The notes beneath the pieces are model-generated. The model was given only the letters and a program-made list of their open reading frames with translations, searched no databases and was not told the DNA's origin. Both the position numbers and the translations under genes were made by a program. Below are positions 1-10,888 of a stretch of 64,000 bases of DNA, in pieces (positions within the stretch are counted from its first letter, which is position 1; every line of letters begins with the position of its first letter). Origin of the DNA: Scedosporium boydii (lineage: Eukaryota; Ascomycota; Sordariomycetes; Microascales; Microascaceae); assembly GCA_002221725.1 (NCBI GenBank), contig NJFT01000183.1:1-64000 (forward strand). Reading direction: 5' to 3'.

Positions 1-858
1 GGGGGGGAAAGGAAAAGGGTCAATTACAGGTTCTTTATTCACACGATAGAGCTCAATAGCAATTCCCAAACGCGACGGGGACTTGCGCAGGAAGGCATTA
101 GGGACTACATGAGTAGCGCTCGCCCGGCGTGGTGCGCGCCTGCCGTGTTGCACACAGAGTTTCGATTGGGACCTCGCACTTCAGATTCGACACACCAAAA
201 CCAAAATTATCTCTCTTTAATCCCAACAAATGGCTCGCACAGATTGACACGGTCGATACTATTCGCTTCGGTGAGGTACGGCAAACGGGTATACGTTTTC
301 GAACGAGGGTCTAGATGAAGTTGTCGTGATGAAACATTGATTTTTTGGTGGAGAGCTTCAACCAACTCTGGAGCAAGTTGAGAGAGCAGCTTTAGGTCGC
401 GGTCGTCAAGTCGTCTTGGCTTACATAATAGAATACAACCCCGGCTTGGATCTGAGTGACCACAATGCACACCGTACAAAGTACGAAGCGTGCGGAAGAT
501 GAATATGTACTTGTGTATCTATGTACACAGGTACTTCGTAGTTCGCGATTAAATACACCGAAGACGCGAACATTCAACACCTGAAAAGTATGTCCGTCGT
601 CGAACCTGCGACAGCTTTTAGATACTGCAAGTTCTGACATGCAACATGTGCCGTAGCCAGGTCATTCTTGCCCACGAACTACGTTGTAGTAGTTTGGTGG
701 TGGCTTCATAATCGGAAACAAGAAGAGTTTAATGATATCGAGAAGTCATAATACACAAGAAATCAAAATCAACAATTCCAAAAGATGGCGCTAACAATCC
801 ATACTGCCCATGCCATTGCTCTTTCAACCTCGGCCAGGTGAGATGTGTCAATTTGCTT
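1..858. other. Intergenic, window edge
   Basis: No reading frame here has coding character. It lies downstream of the minus-strand hydroxylase and holds that gene's 3' flank. Two short motifs in opposite orientation, GTACGAAG at 481 and GTACTTCGTA at 531, belong to a motif seen in several other gaps of this window. Confidence 0.6.
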
Positions 859-2981
859 CTACAATTGCGCCGTGATGTCACCCAGTGTCTTGGTGGTGAA
901 GGCTCCGAAATACTCATCCAGCGCATCCACCGTACCGGTACCCTCAACCAAGCTGGTCACCAGGCTTACATAACCATCTGGCCGGATAACCACGACACCT
1001 CCACGCTCCTCGTCCAGTCCCATCTTCGCGTGGGCGGCGGCCTTGGCGGACGGGACTCGCCTGTCCCATCGGTCATCAGCGTAGATGTGGTCTCGATACC
1101 GAGCCAGCACGCCAGGTACGTCCCTTACAATCTCAACGTCGCTCCTCCTGCTAGCAAAGATGGTGCAGAAAGTGTAGAGGCGGCTGTGGGGGTTGTGCTT
1201 TTCAAGGTGTGTGACGGTCGCTTCATCAGCCCTCCTGTAGGCCGTGAAGAAGGAGGTCTTTCGCTCAAGGGCGCGGGCAAAGTCCCGTAGCGCGGTTTGA
1301 GTCTTGGGGGGGTTGCCAGCGAAGACGAGAATGCGGAACGAACCGTTGAAGGGGACGGCATGCTCAAGATGGATGACATTAGCATCCACAACTCTTGTAA
1401 CGTCCGCGTTTATCATGAGACGGCCGGTCCGTAGCTTCGTCCCCGCAGGGTGGATAAGAGTTGACTTGGCAGGGTGGGATGGCGACCAGTTCAAGACGTT
1501 GGGCCCGTACGCAACACCGTACCCGCTCGTAAATTCACAGCTCTCCTTGAAAGTCTTGACGAATTCATTGTCGTCGGCAGATCGATCCTCCGTTCGCGAG
1601 GCCATTTCCACCTCCTTGGCTTGGGGAATCCTCTGCGAGAACAGCTTGGCGTACTTGTTATCGAACGAGAGCAGGGTCTCGGCGACTTCTTTCCGTTCCG
1701 GTTCGTAGGTATTGAGAATATCCCTGGAAGCGAAACCCTGCTCCACGTGGTGGATTTTCCAGGCGAGGTTCACAGCGTCGAGGAACGCCGTGTTCATTCC
1801 CTGACCAGCCTTGGGCTATAAGACAAAAAAGATTAGCAACCTTGGACGACAAAAATGCTGGCGATGGAGAGAGAAGGACCTACGCTGTGGGTGTGGCAGG
1901 CATCGCCGCCCAAGAAAACGCGGTTGTCTAGGGTGTACCGGTCCGAAATACCCTGTCCGATGGGGTAAACCGAATACCAAACAACCGACTCCCACTCAAT
2001 GGAATAGGGTTGAAGGATTTTCTTTGCTGAAGCCTGCACCTCTTCGGCAGTGGCCGTCTTGCGCGGGTTCCAGTCGGGCTCCGATGAAGACGCGATCTGG
2101 ATGTACAGACGAACCATGTTGTCTTCTCGAGGGATAATCATGATGGAGCCATGATGGCTGTGGATTGTGCATTTCATCTAAGCATGACGCGTGTCAGAGA
2201 CGAACACTAAGAGAATGTTGTGCGCGGGATTCTCGGTGCTTCTTACCTTGATGTCGGGGAAGTCAGTCTTAACAACTCCGTCCATCACTCCCCAGACGTG
2301 CTCGATAGGGTCCTTGTGCCTGACCGCAATCCCAAGCTGCTCTCGAATGAAAGATCGAGCGCCCTCACCACCGAAGAGGTACTTAGCCCGGACCGTCTCT
2401 CGAGCAAGGCCATCGACATGCTCCAAGCTCACTTCCACGGGGTACTCGGAATTGCTCTTCGCGTCGGATGTGAATCCCTTTATCGTCCAGGGTCGCTGGA
2501 TTTCGACACCATTCTCGCGCAAGTCATCGATGAAAACCGTCTCAATTCGGCCTTGGTGGATAAGGGCGGTGAATGGATAACGCGCATCGATAAAGTCGGG
2601 GCAGCTAGCCCAAGTACCGGTTCGGATGATGCCATCCTTATTCTTGGGGGGATCCCAGAAGGCGACCTCGTAGACTTTGGCGGGCTTGAATTTCATGAGC
2701 GGCTGCTTGAGGCCCATGTTCCGGAGCAGGTCGAGGGATCTCGGCTGGATTCCGTCGGCCCTTCCGGTCGGTGTGGGCTCCGGGCGATTATCAATGTGCT
2801 TAATTTTATAGCCCCATCGTGCGAGGGAGGTGGAGAGCATGAGTCCGACAGGACCAGCTCCGACAATGACTACAGAATAGCGAGATTAGCAACTGAGGGT
2901 TCAGTTGATCCGTGGGGTCAAGAGTGAGAGCAGAAACTGCCACTTACCAATGTCATAGTACCCTTCTGGTGCGGAGGCCAT
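859..2981 (-). CDS. FAD-dependent aromatic hydroxylase (phenol 2-monooxygenase / PheA-TfdB family)
   Basis: Predicted NADPH- and FAD-dependent monooxygenase that hydroxylates a phenolic or hydroxybenzoate ring. Four exons join in frame to about 635 aa: 2948-2981, 2247-2869, 1884-2177 and 859-1815, with GT-AG borders. The start is the ATG at 2981 ([11 protein letters not shown]). Exon 1 to 2 restores the Rossmann FAD motif [13 protein letters not shown]. Exon 3 to 4 joins the second FAD motif, GGDACHTHS followed by [20 protein letters not shown]. The C-terminal ~200 residues match the thioredoxin-fold dimerisation domain of this family, and the length suits it (yeast phenol hydroxylase is about 660 aa). 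Phenol versus 3-hydroxybenzoate cannot be told from sequence alone. No other catabolic gene is adjacent. The protein is probably cytosolic, with no signal peptide. Confidence 0.9.
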
Positions 2982-5280
2982 GTTTGATCGCGGGTACTGC
3001 TTGCTTATTCAGAAAGGGATGGATGTGCCAGATATGAAGAAAAAAAAAGGTTAATTACAGGAGGGAGATGGTAGATGGTTATAGAGCTGGCACGGACAGG
3101 AAAAAGAAGAGTGGTTCTAAACATCCAAAGGAAAAAAGACTTCGAAGGAGATGCGCGCACAGCGTTAATATAATAACTCCCACCTCGGGCTTGTGGGAAC
3201 TGTCTAACAGCCGCCAATTTCCATGCGCAGAGCAAGGAGCATCAGAAGCTGCGGAGTAGGCCCAATGTGGGCGGCATAGAAACCCGGGAAGGTCGCATTC
3301 CAGCTACACCAAGACCAGAGTAGCTGGCCACGACGGCAACCGAATAACAAGCGCGAGATCCACCGGCTGGGCGACCAGGGAGTCAGGGACAGTGAAGGTC
3401 ACGAGAGGGGAAAGGTCTGGCCGAGCATACTGCCAGAATCGATTCACTCAAGGTGGAGCAACCAGCGCAGAGCCGCTTGGTTAAACCGAGCCAAAGGGCG
3501 ACAGGAAAGAGAGAGCCGACCAATATGCCCGGCGATGGCGGGGGGGGGAGACCGCGAGAGTATGGGCCACGCCATGTTGGACCCTGCCTTTTCCCCCATT
3601 AGCGCTCGGGTAGTGGAATCGGCACAGATTATCGGTTAATGGAGTCGGGAGTCTTTCTCCTTGTGGGGCCGGACACACCAGCCAATGAACCTTGGACAAT
3701 TCATTTGATCCTGGCAAGAGCGCATCAATTGATCCCATGTGGGGTGTGGGGTTGCCAGTCGACGCAGTCCTTTGCTTTGCCAGGCTCAAAACCCTTGCAT
3801 GGATTGCAGCCCACTGCACCTCCGTCGGTCGCAGGGGTGGCGTAAATGGGACCATATTATTGCATGCGAAGAATGAAACGTCGTTTATTACACTCAGACG
3901 GTCCCGAGCATTTCCATTGTCCAATGTCGAACCAAGCCTTTGTTCCCTCACTCTTGTCTGGGTGACTTTACAGCGATTAGTCATGCAGCCAAGCTCTCGA
4001 GCTCTCCCAAGCGAGCTTTCCTTTTTTTTCTTCTTTTGTCTTTTTGTCCAAGCTCTCTCTGCCAGCTCTCATTATTCCAAGCTCTCTTCAATTGCTCGCA
4101 TTCGATCGAATATGACCTTGCCAATTGCCATCACCAGTTTGTTCCGCCTGCCCGCTTGACCTGGGATATCGCCGACTGTGTACCAGTATGTCGCTGGGAA
4201 TGGTTTCCTAAGAGCTCCAAGAGCTACAAACCATCCCGATTTTCACTCCCACCCGCGGAGCACGGCGGCATATGCCGTTCACTCAAAATCCTCCTAGGCA
4301 CCAGCACCTGGCGAAGGATCGTTCAGGATTCCGCTGTCTTGGTGCTCCTAAGGCTCTTTGGAGGTTGCTCACTAACGGAGTTAGTCCCCCCTAGGATTAA
4401 TACACCCATAATTCACGGAGCCCTGGGGACACAGCGACTTTCAGGCATCGGGCAGGGAAAGATCTGCTCTTAGCATCTCCTGGTCCTCAAAGCGGTTGAG
4501 GAAACCAATGGTGCCTACCAATAGCCTTCCTGCAAAGTCTGGCTCAACCAACCAGTTGACTCGACTCTCGACTCCGTAGAATCGTTGAATTCTTCGATAT
4601 GTCGCCATTGGGGAAGCTGAGCCTACTAAGCATCTTATCGTACACATCGATCGACAGCATCTCGACAACGATTCATGTTCTATTGCTCCCGGATCCTTAC
4701 CTCACATCGTGTTACAAAGGATAGATGATCAAGGGAACCTCGACCAGCCCTTATACACATGTGAATGGCATTGAGTCCCTCCCCCCTCTTTTTCTGTTGG
4801 TCCCCAAATAGCCGGCTCCCTAGGGGCCAAGATTCACTCAGGATTGCTTACACCAATGTACGAGGTAAACTCCTGGAATCGCAAGACAGAATGTTCCGCG
4901 ACGTAGTCTTGAGGCTACTTTCCACAACGGGTGCTATATAATCTAAGGAAATAACATCGCAGGGTAGTTGAGATGCTGTGCATGAGTTAATCAACTTTTT
5001 CATTTTTCCCATCAAATCCAATTTGACTTTCTCCTTTGAACTTCATATCCTCTGTCAGGTCCATTAAACCTTTCTTCACTGGCAGCCATCTCCCCAAAAC
5101 CAGACCGTCTCACTGACCTAAAACACCTAAATTTCGATCATAATTCCCCTTCTTTTGGGGGTTTCTTCTTCCCATCTTCTTTTTTTTCCCGTTTCTTTTT
5201 CTGTAGCCTTCCTTCCCCTTACTCCATCCCATCGCATCGTCTAGAGACAGCGGCAAGTCCACAAAGCAGAGAAACGTACA
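2982..5280. other. Intergenic, 2.3 kb
   Basis: No supported gene. Open frames here (for example 3481-3984 minus and 3940-4473 plus) lack domains and codon character. The hydroxylase promoter is at the left. A CT-rich stretch at 3990-4100 repeats CCAAGCTCTC-like units. The last ~150 bp before 5281 is strongly pyrimidine-rich, as is typical just upstream of fungal start codons. Confidence 0.6.
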
Positions 5281-7189
5281 ATGGCAGAGGCAGATGACAA
5301 GAAGGCTAGCCATGGCTATGGAACGACCGAAGGGTATCATATCCCGGACGAGGACTTACTCGACCCTATTCGGGGGGACTTCGTTACTGTTTCTCCGCGA
5401 GCTACGCCTCAATCATCGTCGCCTCAGCGGCGCCCTCTCCTACAACGTGTGCAGATCCGGAACGGTGCTCTTGCCGAAGGAGGAAGACAGTTAAAGGGGC
5501 AGACGAGAACGTATAGATCTCCCCTTTTTCTACGTTACTTAGATGTCCTTCCAGGCTCTCGTTAGCTTACACTCTTTTAGGTTCAGCCTCCCTCGAGTCT
5601 CCAACTAGCCTGCTATATCTCATCCTGAGCCCCAATTCCGGGGGATTCTGAGCCAGCTAGTCCATTCGGCGAGTTGGGAGGAACCGCTCATGACTCAACT
5701 ACCGCCCCCGAGGTTTAGCTTCAGAGCCCCATCCACGCCACTATGCTGCTGAAGAAGTACCCCAAAAGGCCCAGGCCCCCTTCCGAACCCCCCCGTTCGC
5801 CGACACTGAAAGGCCGTCTCCCTTGTCGCTGGGAAATGTTTCCTCTGACAGGCGAACCACTCTCGCCGAGAGAAGGCATCAAGTCCCACCCTACAGTCTT
5901 GGCACAGGCGGTGAAAGAAGCCTCGGAGCGCATGCGCGGTACAACGGCACCGATGAGTCTCTGGCTGAGGGCACAAGGGCCCAAAGACCCGGTCCCGAGA
6001 GGACGGATTTCGTCTAGGATTCCGAATCCGTGTACTCTGAGGAAAGGGATTCGACGGCCTTGGTTAGCCCATTGAGAGTCCCACGTTCCGAGAAAGAATT
6101 CTGTCAGGATGCCCACGGGTGTCCTGTTCTCCAGGGTTACTGCGAGTGGAAGCTCTCTCCGCGAGGTGGAGATACCCGGGAATCGCCCCGCCCTCCTGGC
6201 CAGCCCTGCCCCCCTTCTACGCAGGATCTTGCTGGACCCTCAGAGAATGCTAGTACCACGATCATGGAACCACACAAAGTAACGTTGTACTCTCCACTGG
6301 CGCCATTTTTCGCCGATCAGAGTCATCCGACATCCAAGAAGGGGGAGAAGGTCATGTTCGGCCAAAATGGATGGCTTGGGCGAACTGGGGAAACTCCAGA
6401 GAAGAAAAAGGATGTACAAAAGAAGAGTATTTTCGAGATTATGAAGAAAATCGGGAAGGAAATGGTTAGTTTACCGCTTGGATCAATCACCTTCACCTCT
6501 TCCTACTGAATTGTACATGTTCGGTGTTCTCTTGGACTGGCATCGGCACCTACCAGACAACCTCAAATTCTAGGTCTCATGGAGCGAGCGGGCCAAAAAA
6601 GCCAAGTCAGAACATCGTAATCTCTCTCGATCCTCGGGAAGAAAGCCTGCTTTATTGCGAACTCGAGTTCTATCTCAGCTGCGCTATGCATGGCTACATC
6701 ACAGTCCAGCTCAACAATGGTCGTCTTGATGTCGCCAAGCTGAAAAAGATTTCAGATGCTTGGACCCAGAAAGGACGACCCAAGGTAGTAGGCTTTCGCG
6801 TTGATTTGGAAACTCAAATCGAGCTCATCCGCCTCCATATTCACAAGTTCCGGTTTTACGGACAACGCCAAAACAGCCGAGCCGAAATCAGCGGACTCCT
6901 TCATACGATGAAAGTTAACGCTAGGGCTATGGGTGTCCGCACTTACTGCCAGCCAGATGTGGTGATTGCCAAACAGCTCGTTGACGCTCAATCTTTCTTT
7001 GACCTTCTCGGCGTTCCAGAAGTCCAGCATATCGCTCTGCAGCACGTGGCGCAGTTTTTCAAAGTCATCGTCGAGAGGGAGCAGCGCAAGGCCAACCGTC
7101 CTGGAAATGACGAGTGCCTAGCTGTCCCCGATGTAGTCAATGCCCAGGGGGAGGGTCCTTCGAAGGAAATCTCGAAAAGCCGCCGGTAA
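5281..7189 (+). pseudogene. Conserved fungal hypothetical gene with broken reading frame
   Basis: The gene starts well: ATG at 5281 follows a CT-rich leader and encodes MAEADDKKASHGYGTTEGY. It ends well: the last exon (6557-7189) encodes a compact ~210-residue domain, starting near NIVISLDPREESLLYCELEF and ending near FFKVIVEREQ, which looks conserved. A GT-AG intron at 6465-6556 joins it in phase to an upstream basic segment (KKSIFEIMKKIGKEM). Between them the frame fails. A plausible intron at 5511-5580 leads only to stops in the phase supplied. Protein-like frames switch around 5430-5715. The long frame from 5700 has a TAG at 6015-6017 within otherwise open coding sequence. This could be a decaying gene, sequencing errors, or missed splicing. 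I do not recognise the function. Confidence 0.5.
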
Positions 7190-8511
7190 CCAGAGAGGAC
7201 CTTGGTTACAGGAGAATAACCGCTACACGGTACCCTTAGCTAGCCATCGGAAGGCTAGGTGTTGAGGGCGTTTATCTGAGGCAGACTCTCTGCCCAAGAC
7301 CTTTTCTTTTTTTTTTTCTTCCCTTCTTCGTTTTTCCCCCTCTAGAAGCCGATCTCCTTCACGCGTTTGGCTGCTGTGTTTTAGACGCCCCAAGGAGGGT
7401 GGGTACCTCACCCTTCGATCACTCAGGGCATCTAAACACACGAACACACACACGCGTCTATTTACCAGGGGACCAGTCAAAGACTAAGACCTAGGCCAAA
7501 ATCATAATAAAATCGGACCTTTCGGCCACCATTGGAAGGAGAATAAAATGTGAAGCCGAAGACTATTTCGAGCAAGCGGAAGATGGTAAATAGTAATCCA
7601 CTTTAAACCCAGCCCCTCTCCCTTGCCTTTCCTCACTAGTCCATTCCCTGCTACGTGCCCCATCATATATCAAGATATCGAAAGTGTCTTCGCTGATGTA
7701 GGCCAATTTCTTTAACGCTAGGCCCTGTGGGTAAAGGCTTTGGTTTGTACGTATGTAGATCTGTTGACCCAGGGAGCAAGCCCAGCATGCCTCCGTTCAG
7801 TGTCGGTTGCCTCAAAGTTTCGAGCTGAGCATCATAATCTAAAGAGCTTTAACTAGAACCAAATGGATATCACCGGGCCTCTTTCACAGAGGACAGTAAG
7901 AAGCAAGATGCCACTATGCTCAGGGTCGACGGTAACGGCCCATTATAAAACTAACTCAACATCAATGTATCGGGGGATACTGACGAGTCTACCTAATAAT
8001 GGCAATAATTGACGGCACCCATAACTGGGGCTTGCCACTGGTGGCTGCAACATTGAATAGCAAGAGTGGATGATGGTAATGGGAACTCCATTCCAACAAG
8101 ACCTTCAGTCTTGGTCCTTCGTCGAACCCAAGTCTTGATTCTGCCCCACTATGATGACAAAGCCGAGATTACAAAGTACAAGTACGACATGGTGGTATTA
8201 TGCAGCACTCCGTTCAGTTATGGTTTTAGGCGGGGTCAAAGTCCAAGCAACAGTCTTGGTGCCAAACTGAAGGGAGCCACTGCCGCCACTCATCTCATTG
8301 ATGCTATCATCATTGCTTGCTTGCTGCGGAACCCCAGACTTCAAAGCTCCCCGAAACCTGGAACAAACCCATTGGCGCCTCGGAGCATCTCAGCACCACA
8401 GCTCCATTGTGTCCATGGCACACACTTGCCGATATATTGAGAGCTCACTTGTTTGCTCCTTCCACTATCATACTTCCGCTGCCGCGCACGACACATCTCT
8501 ATCGCGCCGCC
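7190..8511. other. Intergenic, 1.3 kb
   Basis: This gap holds the 3' flank of the broken gene and the promoter of atg18. A pyrimidine tract lies at about 7300-7340. No coding frame or RNA gene was recognised. Confidence 0.6.
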
Positions 8512-10146
8512 ATGACGGCAAATCTAGCGCTCAACTTCGTTACATTCAACCAGGACCATAGCTGCCTGGCAGTTGGTAAGATGGCTTCTGACCACCGCGC
8601 TTTGCCTTTACCCTCAACCTGTAAACGGAGCTGCTTCTAATGACATGGATTTCCGATCAACATAGGCACATCGAAAGGCTTCCGAATCTTTCATACCGAT
8701 CCGTTTTCAAAGATATTCAGCAGTGATGATGGAAACATTGCCATCATCGAGATGCTCTTTTCCACGTCACTCGTGGCTTTGATACTATCCCCGAGGCACT
8801 TGATAATACAAAATACAAAGGTTGGAGACTATCTGCTCAGTTGTTTGGTCTACCTCGCTCTCAACGTGTAACGGCTTCGCTAACTCCCACTTAGAGGTCA
8901 TCGGTAATCTGCGAGCTCACCTTCCCTTCCGCTGTCCTTGCCGTACGTCTGAATCGCAAACGGCTAGCCGTCGTCCTCGAAGATGAAATATACCTCTACG
9001 ATATCTCAAACATGTCGCTTCTTTACACAATTCCCACCTCACCTAATCCGACTGCGATCTGCTCCTTGTCTCCGTCCTCTCAGAACTGCTATCTTGCCTA
9101 CCCTTTACCGAAACCTCGAGAAGACACGGGGGATAAAAGGCCATCTCATGCGCCACCACTATCTACATATATTCCGCCCACTTCGGGCGAAGTTCTTGTC
9201 TTCGATACACTGACGCTGAAAGCCGTAAACGTCATCGAGGCTCACAAGTCTCCATTGTGTTGCGTGTCCCTCAACAGTGAAGGAACCTTGTTGGCAACCG
9301 CAAGCGAAATGGGGACCATCATACGCGTATTTTCAGTTCCCAAGGGCCAGAAATTGTACCAATTCCGCCGTGGAACGTATCCATCCACAATCTATAGCAT
9401 GTCCTTCAACCCCACTTCCACTCTTCTCTGCGTTTCCTCAGTGTCAGATACTGTCCACATTTTCCGCTTGGCCAACGCTGCGACTTCCAGCTCTTCCTCA
9501 GCGGCCTCGCACGCCATCCCAGGTGCTTTGGAATCATCAACCTCGTCCAGGAATGACCGATGGTCCCGACCACGCAGCCATGATGGATCTGGAGACTCGC
9601 CAACGGGCAGTGCAGCTGGCTCCCCTGTGAGTGACGCGGCGGATATTCCAGCACACACCAGCGGAAGAGGCGGCTCGTCAGGAGGGGCGACGAGGAGGCA
9701 GAGCGGTTCCTTTAGCAGCATCTTGCGAAGGTCTTCCCAGATTATGGGCCGCAGTGTAGCGGGTGTTGTTGGCTCATATCTTCCGCAAACCGTCACAGAA
9801 ATGTGGGAACCTCAGAGGGACTTTGCCTACATCAAGTTACCAAAGTCTTCGGCTAGCTCTTCTACGCATTCGCGGGCAACCACGTCTACGACACAGCCGG
9901 CCCCAACCGGGCCCCTGCGAAGCGTTGTGGCCATGAGAAGCAATAGCCCCGAGGTGATGGTTATCACCAGCGATGGTGGCTTTTACGTGTTCGAGATAGA
10001 TATGGAAACCGGCGGAGAAGGGCGCCTCACCATGAAGTTCTCGTACGTTTCTTTTCACCCCTGCCGCTTCTAATACTCACCTGCTAATTTAAACCAGCGT
10101 CCTCGATGGCGATGACAAACTCGACACCCTATCATACGGGTCGTAG
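8512..10146 (+). CDS. atg18: Autophagy PROPPIN Atg18 (WD40 beta-propeller)
   Basis: Phosphoinositide-binding beta-propeller that works with Atg2 in phagophore expansion and Atg9 retrieval at endosomal and vacuolar membranes. Four exons (8512-8575, 8666-8820, 8895-10042, 10098-10146) join in phase to about 471 aa. The PI3P/PI(3,5)P2-binding FRRG motif is at residues 230-233 (codons from 9363). The N-terminus [20 protein letters not shown] is characteristic of the family. After FRRG comes a blade with [17 protein letters not shown], then a ~110-residue Ser/Gly/Ala-rich insertion. That insertion fits the long membrane-inserting loop of blade 6 in this family. The protein ends [16 protein letters not shown]. 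It is convergent with the Pps1-like phosphatase. Confidence 0.93.
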
Positions 10147-10888
10147 TATTTAATGAAGACTTTATTCGCGGGCTCGACAGACAGGGGAAGCAGGGCGATG
10201 TGGTTTGGTTACGGAGTTGCCACCCGGAGTTTCATTTATAATGGCTTTTGTTTTTTTGCCTTTCCTTTTTGAAGGGTACGGGGCTCGGTTGACAACTGCA
10301 ATTTATGAGGGAGGGTAGGCTTGACTTCATCTCCTCATATAGTTAATACTACACACTCGTCCTCAGTGGCCTCGGGGTTGTCCGCGAATGGTTCCTTCTC
10401 GACACCCACGGTCGCGTACATACAACCTTCCGTAAGACGCAAGACTAATTCTCATCTACGATGCATGGCATAGAGGCAGTTAGTTATATGTAGCGTGAGC
10501 CGTACGGTGAAAATGAGGTGTACGTTAGGCATAGCCCAACACTTCCAGATATATTCAATTAGGCGTAGACGCTCGCGAGAGGAACGACAATCCTAGCCTC
10601 CCTAAAGAAGAAAAGAAAGAAAACGACATGCGCCAGCACTGTACCACTGCGTTGACATAGAAGAAAAGTTGAGGAAAGGGGAACACAACCAAACGTAGTC
10701 TTATCAACCAATGCCCATCAAACCCAAAACATAACGTCGTTTCATCAAGATAATCGCATCGTTGTAACCATTCAACATACTTCATGAAAAGAAAAGCAAA
10801 AAAAAAAGAAAAAAAAAAAAGGAGAAGGGGAGAGGGGAATCATTTCAATCGCCAGATATGGTTGGTCATAACCTCGTACCCATGTTCA
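10147..10888. other. Intergenic between convergent genes
   Basis: The 3' flanks of atg18 and the phosphatase gene meet here. An A-rich tract at about 10785-10830 is close to a homopolymer. No gene was seen. Confidence 0.6.

Noticed and set aside
3481..4473. Open frames of 150-177 codons in the 3-4.5 kb gap
   Set aside because: No domain, no splice logic, and overlapping frames on both strands; they look like chance.
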